From Luzula sylvatica (Eukaryota > Streptophyta > Magnoliopsida > Poales > Juncaceae): a DNA stretch of 64,000 bases. The notes below the pieces were generated by a model. The model was given only the letters and a program-made list of their open reading frames with translations. It was not told where the DNA came from and did no database searches. The DNA lies in assembly GCA_946800325.1 (NCBI GenBank), contig OX326956.1:73357087-73421086 (forward strand). Direction: 5' to 3'. Both the position numbers and the translations under genes were made by a program. Below are positions 49,783 through 63,721 of this stretch, piece after piece. Each line of letters begins with the position of its first letter. The stretch's first letter is position 1.

Positions 49783-52688
49783 CAATAATTCATGATGAAA
49801 TTACAAAAAAAACTGTGTTTTTTGTTAATTCGGGTTCAAAATATGTAATTTCCCAAATTCGGCCGCGTTGCTGCATTCCTCTCGTCGAGGCGAGCGATTT
49901 TGATATAAATATCATGCCATTTGGAGAAAGTATGAGAAAGTTACAATGTGATAATCTTCATATTCAATAATTCAGGATGAAATTACCAAAAAAACTGTAT
50001 TTTTTGTTAATTCGGGTTCAAAATACATAATTTCCCAAATTCGATCACGTTGCTGTATTCCTCTCGCCGGGGCGAGCGATTTTGATATAAAAATCGTGCC
50101 ATTTGGAGAAAGATTGAGAAAGCCACAATTGGACAATCTTCATATTCAATAATTCAAGAAGAAATTACAAAAAAAACTGTGTTTTTTGTTAATTCGGGTT
50201 CAAAATACGTAATTTCCCAAATTAGGCCGCGTTGCTGCATTCCTCTCGTCGAGGCAAACGATTTTCATATAAAGATCGTGCCATTTGGAGAAAGTATGAG
50301 AAAGTTACAATGTGATAATCTTCATATTCAATAATTCAGGATGAAATTACCAAAAAAACTGTATTTTCTGTTAATTCGGGTTCAAAATACATAATTTCCC
50401 AAATTCGTTCGCGGTGCTGCATTCCTCTCGTCGAGGCGAGCGATTTTGATATAAAGATCGTGCCATTTGGAGAAAGTATGAGAAAGTTACAATGTGATAA
50501 TCTTCATATTCAATAATTCATGATGAAATTACAAAAAAAACTGTGTTTTTTGTGAATTCGGGTTCAAAATACGTAATTTACCAAATTCGGCCGCGCCGCT
50601 GCATTCCTCTCGTCGAGGCGAGCGATTTTGATATAAAGATCGTGCCATTTGGAGAAAGTATGAGAAAGTTACAATGTGATAATCTTCACATTCAATAATT
50701 CAGGATGAAATTACCAAAAAAACTGTATTTTCTGTTAATTCGGGTTCAAAATACATAATTTCCCAAATTCGTTCGCGCTGCTGTATTCCTCTCGCCGGGG
50801 CGAGCGATTTTGATATAAAAATCCTGCCATTTGGAGAAAGATTGAGAAATCCACAATTGGACAATCTTCATATTCAATAATTCAAGAAGAAATTACAAAA
50901 AAAACTGTGTTTTTTGTTAATTCGGGTTCAAAATACGTAATTTCCCAAATTCGGCCGCGATGCTGCATTCCTCTCGTCGAGGCGAGCGATTTTGATATAA
51001 AGATCGTGCCATTTGGAGAAAGTATGAGAAAGTTACAATGTGATAATCTTCATATTCAATAATTCATGATGAAATTACAAAAAAAACTGTGTTTTTTGTG
51101 AATTCGGGTTCAAAATACGTAATTTACCAAATTCGGCCGCGATGCTGCATTCCTCTCGTCGAGGCGAGCGATTTTGATATAAAGATCGTGCCATTTGGAG
51201 AAAGTATGAGAAAGTTACAATGTGATAATCTTCATATTCAATAATTCAGGATGAAATTACCAAAAAAACTGTATTTTCTGTTAATTCGGGTTCAAAATAC
51301 ATAATTTCCCAAATTCGTTCGCGCTGCTGTATTCCTCTCGCCGGGGCGAGCGATTTTGATATAAAAATCCTGCCATTTGGAGAAAGATTGAGAAAACCAC
51401 AATTGGACAATCTTCATATTCAATAATTCAAGAAGAAATTACAAAAAAAACTGTGTTTTTTGTTAATTCGGGTTCAAAATAGGTAATTTCCCAAATTCGT
51501 TCGCAGTGCTGCATTCCTCTCGTCGACGGGAGCGATTTTGATATAAAGATCATGCCATTTGGAGAAAGTATGAGAAAGTTACAATGTGATAATCTTCATA
51601 TTCAATAATTCATGATGAAATTACAAAAAAAACTGTGTTTTTTGTTAATTCGGGTTCAAAATACGTAATTTCCCAAATTCGGCCGCGTTGCGGCATTCCT
51701 CTCGTCGAAGCGAGAGATTTTGATATAAAGATCGTGCCATTTGGAGAAAGTATGAGAAAGTTACAATGTGATAATCTTCATATTCAATTATTCAGGATGA
51801 AATTACCAAAAAAACTGTATTTTCTGTTAATTCGGTTCCAAAATACATAATTTCCAAAATTCGATCGCGGTGCTGCATTCCTCTCGTCGAGGCGAGCGAT
51901 TTTGATATAAAGATCGTGCTATTTGGAGAAAGTATGAGAAAGTTACAATGTGATAATCTTCATATTCAATAATTCATGATGAAATTACAAAAAAAACTGT
52001 ATTTTTTGTTAATTCGGGTTCAAAATACGTAATTTCCCAAATTCGGCCGCGCTGCTGCATTCCTCTCGTCGAGGCGAGCGATTTTGATATAAAGATCGTG
52101 CCATTTGGAGAAAGTATGAGAAAGTTACAATGTGATAATCTTCATATTCAATAATTCAGGATGAAATTACCAAAAAAACTGTATTTTCTGTTAATTCGGG
52201 TTCAAAATACATAATTTCCCAAATTCGTTCGCGGCGCTGCATTCCTCTCGTCGAGGCGAGCGATTTTGATATAAAGATCGTGCCATTTGGAGAAAGTATG
52301 AGAAAGTTACAATGTGATAATCTTCATATTCAATAATTCATGATGAAATTACAAAAAAAACTGTGTTTTTTGTTAATTCGGGTTCAAAATACGTAATTTC
52401 CCAAATTCGGCCGCGCTGCTGCATTCCTCTCGTCGAGGCGAGCGATTTTGATATAAAGATCGTGCCATTTGGAGAAAGTATGAGAAAGTTACAATGTGAT
52501 AATCTTCATATTCAATAATTCAGGATGAAATTACCAAAAAAACTGTATTTTCTGTTAATTCGGGTTCAAAATACATAATTTCCCAAATTCGTTCGCGGTG
52601 CTGCTTTCCTCTCGTCGAGGCGAGCGATTTTGATATAAAGATCGTGCCATTTGGAGAAAGTATGAGAAAGTTACAATGCGATAATCTT

Positions 52689-52700
52689 CATATTCATATT
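52689..52700. repeat. 6-bp tandem duplication, second copy
   Basis: Identical to the duplication at 49771 and 2918 bp downstream. No third copy exists: the corresponding monomer near 55.6 kb has the normal single catatt. Confidence 0.93.
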
Positions 52701-55179
52701 CAATAATTCATGATGAAATTACAAAAAAAACTGTGTTTTTTGTTAATTCGGGTTCAAAATACGTAATTTCCCAAATTCGGCCGCGTTGCTGCATTCCTCT
52801 CGTCGAGGCGAGCGATTTTGATATAAATATCATGCCATTTGGAGAAAGTATGAGAAAGTTACAATGTGATAATCTTCATATTCAATAATTCAGGATGAAA
52901 TTACCAAAAAAACTGTATTTTTTGTTAATTCGGGTTCAAAATACATAATTTCCCAAATTCGATCACGTTGCTGTATTCCTCTCGCCGGGGCGAGCGATTT
53001 TGATATAAAAATCGTGCCATTTGGAGAAAGATTGAGAAAGCCACAATTGGACAATCTTCATATTCAATAATTCAAGAAGAAATTACAAAAAAAACTGTGT
53101 TTTTTGTTAATTCGGGTTCAAAATACGTAATTTCCCAAATTAGGCCGCGTTGCTGCATTCCTCTCGTCGAGGCAAACGATTTTCATATAAAGATCGTGCC
53201 ATTTGGAGAAAGTATGAGAAAGTTACAATGTGATAATCTTCATATTCAATAATTCAGGATGAAATTACCAAAAAAACTGTATTTTCTGTTAATTCGGGTT
53301 CAAAATACATAATTTCCCAAATTCGTTCGCGGTGCTGCATTCCTCTCGTCGAGGCGAGCGATTTTGATATAAAGATCGTGCCATTTGGAGAAAGTATGAG
53401 AAAGTTACAATGTGATAATCTTCATATTCAATAATTCATGATGAAATTACAAAAAAAACTGTGTTTTTTGTGAATTCGGGTTCAAAATACGTAATTTACC
53501 AAATTCGGCCGCGCCGCTGCATTCCTCTCGTCGAGGCGAGCGATTTTGATATAAAGATCGTGCCATTTGGAGAAAGTATGAGAAAGTTACAATGTGATAA
53601 TCTTCACATTCAATAATTCAGGATGAAATTACCAAAAAAACTGTATTTTCTGTTAATTCGGGTTCAAAATACATAATTTCCCAAATTCGTTCGCGCTGCT
53701 GTATTCCTCTCGCCGGGGCGAGCGATTTTGATATAAAAATCCTGCCATTTGGAGAAAGATTGAGAAATCCACAATTGGACAATCTTCATATTCAATAATT
53801 CAAGAAGAAATTACAAAAAAAACTGTGCTTTTTGTTAATTCGGGTTCAAAATACGTAATTTCCCAAATTCGGCCGCGATGCTGCATTCCTCTCGTCGAGG
53901 CGAGCGATTTTGATATAAAGATCGTGCCATTTGGAGAAAGTATGAGAAAGTTACAATGTGATAATCTTCATATTCAATAATTCATGATGAAATTACAAAA
54001 AAAACTGTGTTTTTTGTGAATTCGGGTTCAAAATACGTAATTTACCAAATTCGGCCGCGATGCTGCATTCCTCTCGTCGAGGCGAGCGATTTTGATATAA
54101 AGATCGTGCCATTTGGAGAAAGTATGAGAAAGTTACAATGTGATAATCTTCATATTCAATAATTCAGGATGAAATTACCAAAAAAACTGTATTTTCTGTT
54201 AATTCGGGTTCAAAATACATAATTTCCCAAATTCGTTCGCGCTGCTGTATTCCTCTCGCCGGGGCGAGCGATTTTGATATAAAAATCCTGCCATTTGGAG
54301 AAAGATTGAGAAAACCACAATTGGACAATCTTCATATTCAATAATTCAAGAAGAAATTACAAAAAAAACTGTGTTTTTTGTTAATTCGGGTTCAAAATAG
54401 GTAATTTCCCAAATTCGTTCGCAGTGCTGCATTCCTCTCGTCGACGGGAGCGATTTTGATATAAAGATCATGCCATTTGGAGAAAGTATGAGAAAGTTAC
54501 AATGTGATAATCTTCATATTCAATAATTCATGATGAAATTACAAAAAAAACTGTGTTTTTTGTTAATTCGGGTTCAAAATACGTAATTTCCCAAATTCGG
54601 CCGCGTTGCGGCATTCCTCTCGTCGAAGCGAGAGATTTTGATATAAAGATCGTGCCATTTGGAGAAAGTATGAGAAAGTTACAATGTGATAATCTTCATA
54701 TTCAATTATTCAGGATGAAATTACCAAAAAAACTGTATTTTCTGTTAATTCGGTTCCAAAATACATAATTTCCAAAATTCGATCGCGGTGCTGCATTCCT
54801 CTCGTCGAGGCGAGCGATTTTGATATAAAGATCGTGCTATTTGGAGAAAGTATGAGAAAGTTACAATGTGATAATCTTCATATTCAATAATTCATGATGA
54901 AATTACAAAAAAAACTGTATTTTTTGTTAATTCGGGTTCAAAATACGTAATTTCCCAAATTCGGCCGCGCTGCTGCATTCCTCTCGTCGAGGCGAGCGAT
55001 TTTGATATAAAGATCGTGCCATTTGGAGAAAGTATGAGAAAGTTACAATGTGATAATCTTCATATTCAATAATTCAGGATGAAATTACCAAAAAAACTGT
55101 ATTTTCTGTTAATTCGGGTTCAAAATACATAATTTCCCAAATTCGTTCGCGGCGCTGCATTCCTCTCGTCGAGGCGAGC

Positions 55180-56850
55180 GATTTTGATATAAAAATCGTG
55201 CCATTTGGAGAAAGTATGAGAAAGTTACAATGTGATAATCTTCATATTCAATAATTCATGATGAAATTACAAAAAAAACTGTGTTTTTTGTTAATTCGGG
55301 TTCAAAATACGTAATTTCCCAAATTCGGCCATGCTGCTGCATTCCTCTCGTCGAGGCGAGCGATTTTGATATAAAGATCGTGCCATTTGGAGAAAGTATG
55401 AGAAAGTTACAATGTGATAATCTTCATATTCAATAATTCAGGATGAAATTACCAAAAAAACTGTATTTTCTGTTAATTCGGGTTCAAAATACATAATTTC
55501 CCAAATTCGTTCGCGGCGCTGCATTCCTCTCGTCGAGGCGAGCGATTTTGATATAAAGATCGTGCCATTTGGAGAAAGTATGAGAAAGTTACAATGCGAT
55601 AATCTTCATATTCAATAATTCATGATGAAATTACAAAAAAAACTGTGTTTTTTGTTAATTCGGGTTCAAAATACGTAATTTCCCAAATTCGGCCGCGCTG
55701 CTGCATTCCTCTCGTCGAGGCGAGCGATTTTGATATAAAGATCATGCCATTTGGAGAAAGTGTGAGAAAGTTACAATGTGATAATCTTCATATTCAATAA
55801 TTCAGGATGAAATTACCAAAAAAACTGTATTTTCTGTTAATTCGGGTTCAAAATACATAATTTCCCAAATTCGATCATGCTGCTGTATTCCTCTCGCCGG
55901 GGCGAGCGATTTTGATATAAAAATCGTGCCATTTGGAGAAAGATTGAGAAAGCCACAATTGGACAATCTTCATATTCAATAATTCATGAAGAAATTACAA
56001 AAAAAACTGTGTTTTTTGTTAATTCGGGTTCAAAATACGTAATTTCCCAAATTCGGCCGCGCTGCTGCATTCCTCTCGTCGAGGCAAGCGATTTTCATAT
56101 AAAGATCGTGCCGTTTGGAGAAAGTATGAGAAAGTTACAATGTGATAATCTTCATATTCAATAATTCAGGATGAAATTACCAAAAAAACTGTATTTTCTG
56201 TTAATTCGGGTTCAAAATACATAATTTCCCAAATTCGTTCGCGCTGCTGTATTCCTCTCGCCGGGGCGAGCGATTTTGATATAAAAATCGTGCCATTTGG
56301 AGAAAGATTTAGAAAGCCACAATTGGACAATCTTCATATTCAATAATTCAAGAAGAAATTACAAAAAAAATTGTGTTTTTTTGTTAATTCGGGTTCAAAA
56401 TAGGTAATTTCCCAAATTCGGCCGCGATGCTGCATTCCTCTCGTCGAGGCGAGCGATTTTGATATAAAGATCGTGCCATTTGGAGAAAGTATGAGAAAGT
56501 TACAATGTGATAATCTTCATATTCAATAATTTAGGATGAAATTACCAAAAAAACTGTATTTTCTGTTAATTCGGGTTCAAAATACATAATTTCCCAAATT
56601 CGTTCACGCTGCTGTATTCCTCTCGCCGGGGCGAGCTATTTTGATATAAAAATCGTGCCATTTGGAGAAAGATTGAGAAAGCCACAATTGGACAATCTTC
56701 ATATTCAATAATTCAAGAAGAAATTACAAAAAAAACTGTGTTTTTTGTTAATTCGGGTTCAAAATACGTAATTTCCCAAATTCGGCCGCGCTGCTGCATT
56801 CCTCTCGTCGAGGCGAGCGATTTTGATATAAAGATCGTGCCATTTGGAGA
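55180..56850. repeat. Mosaic satellite monomers
   Basis: Only monomers. Variants are a mix of those at 46.3-48 kb (ggccatgctg, gagctatttt, ccgtttgg with caagcgattttcat). The A monomer near 55722 has gtgtgagaaag, recurring near 57568 and 60844. The B monomer near 56270 has gatttagaaag, a private change. I could not assign one regular period. Confidence 0.65.
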
Positions 56851-59800
56851 AAGTATGAGAAAGTTACAATGTGATAATCTTCATATTCAATAATTCATGA
56901 TGAAATTACAAAAAAAACTGTGTTTTTTGTTAATTCGGGTTCAAAATACGTAATTTCCCAAATTCGGCCGCGCTGCTGCATTCCCCTCGTCGAGGCGAGC
57001 GATTTTGATATAAAGATCGTGCCATTTGGAGAAAGTATGAGAAAGTTACAATGTGATAATCTTCATATTCAATAATTCAGGATGAAATTACCAAAAAAAC
57101 TGTATTTTCTGTTAATTCGGGTTCAAAATACATAATTTCGCAAATTCGTTCGCGGCGCTGCATTCCTCTCGTCGAGGCGAGCGATTTTGATATAAAGATC
57201 GTGCCATTTGGAGAAAGTATGAGAAAGTTACAATGTGATAATCTTCATATTCAATAATTCAGGATGAAATTACCAAAAAAACTGTATTTTCTGTTAATTC
57301 GGGTTCAAAATACATAATTTCCCAAATTCGTTCGCGAAGCTGCTTTCCTCTCGTCGAGGCGAGCGATTTTGATATAAAGATCGTGCCATTTGGAGAAAGT
57401 ATGAGAAAGTTACAATGCGATAATCTTCATATTCAATAATTCATGATGAAATTACAAAAAAAACTGTGTTTTTTGTTAATTCGGGTTCAAAATACGTAAT
57501 TTCCCAAATTCGGCCGCGCTGCTGCATTCCTCTCGTCGAGGCGAGCGATTTTGATATAAAGATCATGCCATTTGGAGAAAGTGTGAGAAAGTTACAATGT
57601 GATAATCTTCATATTCAATAATTCAGGATGAAATTACCAAAAAAACTGTATTTTCTGTTAATTCGGGTTCAAAATACATAATTTCCCAAATTCGATCACG
57701 CTGCTGTATTCCTCTCGCCGGGGCGAGCGATTTTGATATAAAAATCGTGCCATTTGGAGAAAGATTGAGAAAGCCACAATTGGACAATCTTCATATTCAA
57801 TAATTCATGAAGAAATTACAAAAAAAACTGTGTTTTTTGTTAATTCGGGTTCAAAATACGTAATTTCCCAAATTCGGCCGCGCTGCTGCATTCCTCTCGT
57901 CGAGGCAAGCGATTTTCATATAAAGATCGTGCCGTTTGGAGAAAGTATGAGAAAGTTACAATGTGATAATCTTCATATTCAATAATTCAGGATGAAATTA
58001 CCAAAAAAACTGTATTTTCTGTTAATTCGGGTTCAAAATACATAATTTCCCAAATTCGTTCGTGGTGCTGCATTCCTCTCGTCGAGGCGAGCGATTTTGA
58101 TATAAAGATCGTGCCATTTGGAGAAAGTATGAGAAAGTTACAATGTGATAATCTTCATATTCAATAATTCATGATGAAATTACAAAAAAAACTGTGTTTT
58201 TTGTGAATTCGGGTTCAAAATACGTAATTTACCAAATTCGGCCGCGCTGCTGCATTCCTCTCGTCGAGGCGAGCGATTTTGATATAAAGATCGTGCCATT
58301 TGGAGAAAGTATGAGAAAGTTACAATGTGATAATCTTCATATTCAATAATTCAGGATGAAATTACCAAAAAAACTGTATTTTCTGTTAATTCGGGTTCAA
58401 AATACATAATTTCCCAAATTCGTTCGCGCTGCTGTATTCCTCTCGCCGGGGCGAGCGATTTTGATATAAAAATCCTGCCATTTGGAGAAAGATTGAGAAA
58501 ACCACAATTGGACAATCTTCATATTCAATAATTCAAGAAGAAATTACAAAAAAAACTGTGTTTTTTGTTAATTCGGGTTCAAAATAGGTAATTTCCCAAA
58601 TTCGTTCGCGGTGCTGCATACCTCTCGTCGAGGGGAGCGATTTTGATATAAAGATCATGCCATTTGGAGAAAGTATGAGAAAGTTACAATGTGATAATCT
58701 TCATATTCAATAATTCATGATGAAATTACAAAAAAAACTGTGTTTTTTGTTAATTCGGGTTCAAAATACGTCATTTCCCAAATTCGGCCGCGCTGCGGCA
58801 TTCCTCTCGTCGAGGCGAGAGATTTTGATATAAAGATCGTGCCATTTGGAGAAAGTATGAGAAAGTTACAATGTGATAATCTTCATATTCAATAATTCAG
58901 GATGAAATTACCAAAAAAACTGTATTTTCTGTTAATTCGGGTCCAAAATACATAATTTCCCAAATTCGTTCGCGGTGCTGCATTCCTCTCGTCGAGGCGA
59001 GCGATTTTGATATAAAGATCGTGCCATTTGGAGAAAGTATGAGAAAGTTACAATGTGATAATCTTCATATTCAATAATTCATGATGAAATTACAAAAAAA
59101 ACTGTGTTTTTTGTTAATTCGGGTTCAAAATACGTAATTTCCCAAATTCGGCCGCGCTGCTGCATTCCTCTCGTCGAGGCGAGCGATTTTGATATAAAGA
59201 TCGTGCCATTTGGAGAAAGTATGAGAAAGTTACAATGTGATAATCTTCATATTCAATAATTCAGGATGAAATTACCAAAAAAACTGTATTTTCTGTTAAT
59301 TCGGGTTCAAAATACATAATTTCCCAAATTCGTTCGCGCTGCTGTATTCCTCTCGCCGGGGCGAGCGATTTTGATATAAAAATCGTGCCATTTGGAGAAA
59401 GATTGAGAAAGCCACAATTGGACAATCTTCATATTCAATAATTCAAGAAGAAATTACAAAAAAAACTGTGTTTTTTGTTAATTCGGGTTCAAAATACGTA
59501 ATTTCCCAAATTCGGCCGCGCTGCTGCATTCCTCTCGTCGAGGCGAGCGATTTTGATATAAAGATCGTGCCATTTGGAGAAAGTATGAGAAAGTTACAAT
59601 GTGATAATCTTCATATTCAATAATTCAGGATGAAATTACCAAAAAAACTGTATTTTCTGTTAATTCGGGTTCAAAATACATAATTTCCCAAATTCGTTCG
59701 CGATGCTGCTTTCCTCTCGTCGAGGCGAGCGATTTTGATATAAAGATCGTGCCATTTGGAGAAAGTATGAGAAAGTTACAATGTGATAATCTTCATATTC

Positions 59801-62800
59801 AATAATTCATGATGAAATTACAAAAAAAACTGTGTTTTTTGTTAATTCGGGTTCAAAATACGTAATTTCCCAAATTCGGCCGCGCTGCTGCATTCCTCTC
59901 GTCGAGGCGAGCGATTTTGATATAAAGATCGTGCCATTTGGAGAAAGTATGAGAAAGTTACAATGTGATAATCTTCATATTCAATAATTCAGGATGAAAT
60001 TACCAAAAAAACTGTATTTTCTGTTAATTCGGGTTCAAAATACGTAATTTCCCAAATTCGGCCGCGCTGCTGCATTCCCCTCGTCGAGGCGAGCGATTTT
60101 GATATAAAAATCGTGCCATTTGGAGAAAGTATGAGAAAGTTACAATGTGATAATCTTCATATTCAATAATTCATGATGAAATTACAAAAAAAACTGTGTT
60201 TTTTGTTAATTCGGGTTCAAAATACGTAATTTCCCAAATTCGGCCGCGCTGCTGCATTCCCCTCGTCGAGGCGAGCGATTTTGATATAAAGATCGTGCCA
60301 TTTGGAGAAAGTATGAGAAAGTTACAATGTGATAATCTTCATATTCAATAATTCAGGATGAAATTACCAAAAAAACTGTATTTTCTGTTAATTCGGGTTC
60401 AAAATACATAATTTCGCAAATTCGTTCGCGGCGCTGCATTCCTCTCGTCGAGGCGAGCGATTTTGATATAAAGATCGTGCCATTTGGAGAAAGTATGAGA
60501 AAGTTACAATGTGATAATCTTCATATTCAATAATTCAGGATGAAATTACCAAAAAAACTGTATTTTCTGTTAATTCGGGTTCAAAATACATAATTTCCCA
60601 AATTCGTTCGCGAAGCTGCTTTCCTCTCGTCGAGGCGAGCGATTTTGATATAAAGATCGTGCCATTTGGAGAAAGTATGAGAAAGTTACAATGCGATAAT
60701 CTTCATATTCAATAATTCATGATGAAATTACAAAAAAAACTGTGTTTTTTGTTAATTCGGGTTCAAAATACGTAATTTCCCAAATTCGGCCGCGCTGCTG
60801 CATTCCTCTCGTCGAGGCGAGCGATTTTGATATAAAGATCATGCCATTTGGAGAAAGTGTGAGAAAGTTACAATGTGATAATCTTCATATTCAATAATTC
60901 AGGATGAAATTACCAAAAAAACTGTATTTTCTGTTAATTCGGGTTCAAAATACATAATTTCCCAAATTCGATCACGCTGCTGTATTCCTCTCGCCGGGGC
61001 GAGCGATTTTGATATAAAAATCGTGCCATTTGGAGAAAGATTGAGAAAGCCACAATTGGACAATCTTCATATTCAATAATTCATGAAGAAATTACAAAAA
61101 AAACTGTGTTTTTTGTTAATTCGGGTTCAAAATACGTAATTTCCCAAATTCGGCCGCGCTGCTGCATTCCTCTCGTCGAGGCAAGCGATTTTCATATAAA
61201 GATCGTGCCGTTTGGAGAAAGTATGAGAAAGTTACAATGTGATAATCTTCATATTCAATAATTCAGGATGAAATTACCAAAAAAACTGTATTTTCTGTTA
61301 ATTCGGGTTCAAAATACATAATTTCCCAAATTCGTTCGTGGTGCTGCATTCCTCTCGTCGAGGCGAGCGATTTTGATATAAAGATCGTGCCATTTGGAGA
61401 AAGTATGAGAAAGTTACAATGTGATAATCTTCATATTCAATAATTCATGATGAAATTACAAAAAAAACTGTGTTTTTTGTGAATTCGGGTTCAAAATACG
61501 TAATTTACCAAATTCGGCCGCGCTGCTGCATTCCTCTCGTCGAGGCGAGCGATTTTGATATAAAGATCGTGCCATTTGGAGAAAGTATGAGAAAGTTACA
61601 ATGTGATAATCTTCATATTCAATAATTCAGGATGAAATTACCAAAAAAACTGTATTTTCTGTTAATTCGGGTTCAAAATACATAATTTCCCAAATTCGTT
61701 CGCGCTGCTGTATTCCTCTCGCCGGGGCGAGCGATTTTGATATAAAAATCCTGCCATTTGGAGAAAGATTGAGAAAACCACAATTGGACAATCTTCATAT
61801 TCAATAATTCAAGAAGAAATTACAAAAAAAACTGTGTTTTTTGTTAATTCGGGTTCAAAATAGGTAATTTCCCAAATTCGTTCGCGGTGCTGCATACCTC
61901 TCGTCGAGGGGAGCGATTTTGATATAAAGATCATGCCATTTGGAGAAAGTATGAGAAAGTTACAATGTGATAATCTTCATATTCAATAATTCATGATGAA
62001 ATTACAAAAAAAACTGTGTTTTTTGTTAATTCGGGTTCAAAATACGTCATTTCCCAAATTCGGCCGCGCTGCGGCATTCCTCTCGTCGAGGCGAGAGATT
62101 TTGATATAAAGATCGTGCCATTTGGAGAAAGTATGAGAAAGTTACAATGTGATAATCTTCATATTCAATAATTCAGGATGAAATTACCAAAAAAACTGTA
62201 TTTTCTGTTAATTCGGGTCCAAAATACATAATTTCCCAAATTCGTTCGCGGTGCTGCATTCCTCTCGTCGAGGCGAGCGATTTTGATATAAAGATCGTGC
62301 CATTTGGAGAAAGTATGAGAAAGTTACAATGTGATAATCTTCATATTCAATAATTCATGATGAAATTACAAAAAAAACTGTGTTTTTTGTTAATTCGGGT
62401 TCAAAATACGTAATTTCCCAAATTCGGCCGCGCTGCTGTATTCCTCTCGTCGAGGCGAGCGATTTTGATATAAAGATCGTGCCATTTGGAGAAAGTATGA
62501 GAAAGTTACAATGTGATAATCTTCATATTCAATAATTCAGGATGAAATTACCAAAAAAACTGTATTTTCTGTTAATTCGGGTTCAAAATACATAATTTCC
62601 CAAATTCGTTCGCGCTGCTGTATTCCTCTCGCCGGGGCGAGCGATTTTGATATAAAAATCGTGCCATTTGGAGAAAGATTGAGAAAGCCACAATTGGACA
62701 ATCTTCATATTCAATAATTCAAGAAGAAATTACAAAAAAAACTGTGTTTTTTGTTAATTCGGGTTCAAAATACGTAATTTCCCAAATTCGGCCGCGCTGC

Positions 62801-63440
62801 TGCATTCCTCTCGTCGAGGCGAGCGATTTTGATATAAAGATCGTGCCATTTGGAGAAAGTATGAGAAAGTTACAATGTGATAATCTTCATATTCAATAAT
62901 TCAGGATGAAATTACCAAAAAAACTGTATTTTCTGTTAATTCGGGTTCAAAATACATAATTTCCCAAATTCGTTCGCGATGCTGCTTTCCTCTCGTCGAG
63001 GCGAGCGATTTTGATATAAAGATCGTGCCATTTGGAGAAAGTATGAGAAAGTTACAATGTGATAATCTTCATATTCAATAATTCATGATGAAATTACAAA
63101 AAAAACTGTGTTTTTTGTTAATTCGGGTTCAAAATACGTAATTTCCCAAATTCGGCCGCGCTGCTGCATTCCTCTCGTCGAGGCGAGCGATTTTGATATA
63201 AAGATCGTGCCATTTGGAGAAAGTATGAGAAAGTTACAATGTGATAATCTTCATATTCAATAATTCAGGATGAAATTACCAAAAAAACTGTATTTTCTGT
63301 TAATTCGGGTTCAAAATACGTAATTTCCCAAATTCGGCCGCGCTGCTGCATTCCCCTCGTCGAGGCGAGCGATTTTGATATAAAAATCGTGCCATTTGGA
63401 GAAAGTATGAGAAAGTTACAATGTGATAATCTTCATATTC
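56850..63440. repeat. 18-monomer higher-order repeat (3276 bp), two near-identical copies
   Basis: Every tag I checked recurs exactly 3276 bp apart: atttcgcaaattc (57140 and 60416), gcgaagctgcttt (57335 and 60611), tcctg B (58473 and 61749), acgtcattt (58771 and 62047), and gcgatgctgcttt (59701 and 62977). No net indel separates the copies. The marker order is unlike the 18-monomer block at 38-46 kb. The match ends near 63446, where C (catgatg) in copy 1 is A (caggatg) in what follows. Confidence 0.85.
59900..60081. repeat. A monomer with a C-type end
   Basis: It has the A marks caggatg and ttacc but ends acgtaattt, ggccgcg and gcattcccct, as in B/C monomers. The same hybrid is at 63176-63357 and 63722-63903. 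In the cccct form the junction reads cctcg-t-cgagg, a perfect 11-bp dyad. Confidence 0.75.
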
Positions 63441-63539
63441 AATAATTCAGGATGAAATTACCAAAAAAACTGTATTTTCTGTTAATTCGGGTTCAAAATA
63501 CATAATTTTCCAAATTCGTTCGCGGTGCTGCTTTCCTCT

Positions 63540-63721
63540 CGTCGAGGCGAGCGATTTTGATATAAAGATCGTGCCATTTGGAGAAAGTATGAGAAAGTTA
63601 CAATGTGATAATCTTCATATTCAATAATTCATGATGAAATTACAAAAAAAACTGTGTTTTTTGTTAATTCGGGTTCAAAATACGTAATTTCCCAAATTCG
63701 GCCGCGCTGCTGCATTCCTCT
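63540..63721. repeat. Reference C-type monomer
   Basis: The left part is like A (cgtcgagg, ataaagatcg, gtatgagaaagttac). The right part is like B (A8 run, gtgttttttg, acgtaattt, ggccgcg end). Its own mark is catgatg at monomer positions 91-97, which makes an 11-bp dyad ttcat-g-atgaa. C normally follows an A monomer whose end reads gttcgcggtgctg. The mosaic of A-like and B-like halves suggests C arose by exchange between the two, although the catgatg change is private to C. Confidence 0.88.

Larger units (their letters stand above)
49150..55180. repeat. 16-monomer higher-order repeat (2918 bp), two copies
   Basis: A 6-bp duplication (49771 and 52689), tcctg B monomers (50822 and 53740; 51368 and 54286), cttcacattc, ggccgcgccgctg, cgacgggagcg, cgaagcgagaga and cggttccaaaatac all recur 2918 bp apart, that is 16 x 182 plus 6. 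The match starts near 49150 and fails near 55180, where the second copy is followed by ataaaaatcg and ggccatgctg. Copies differ at few sites, for example aatatgtaa at 49842 against aatacgtaa. Confidence 0.82.
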
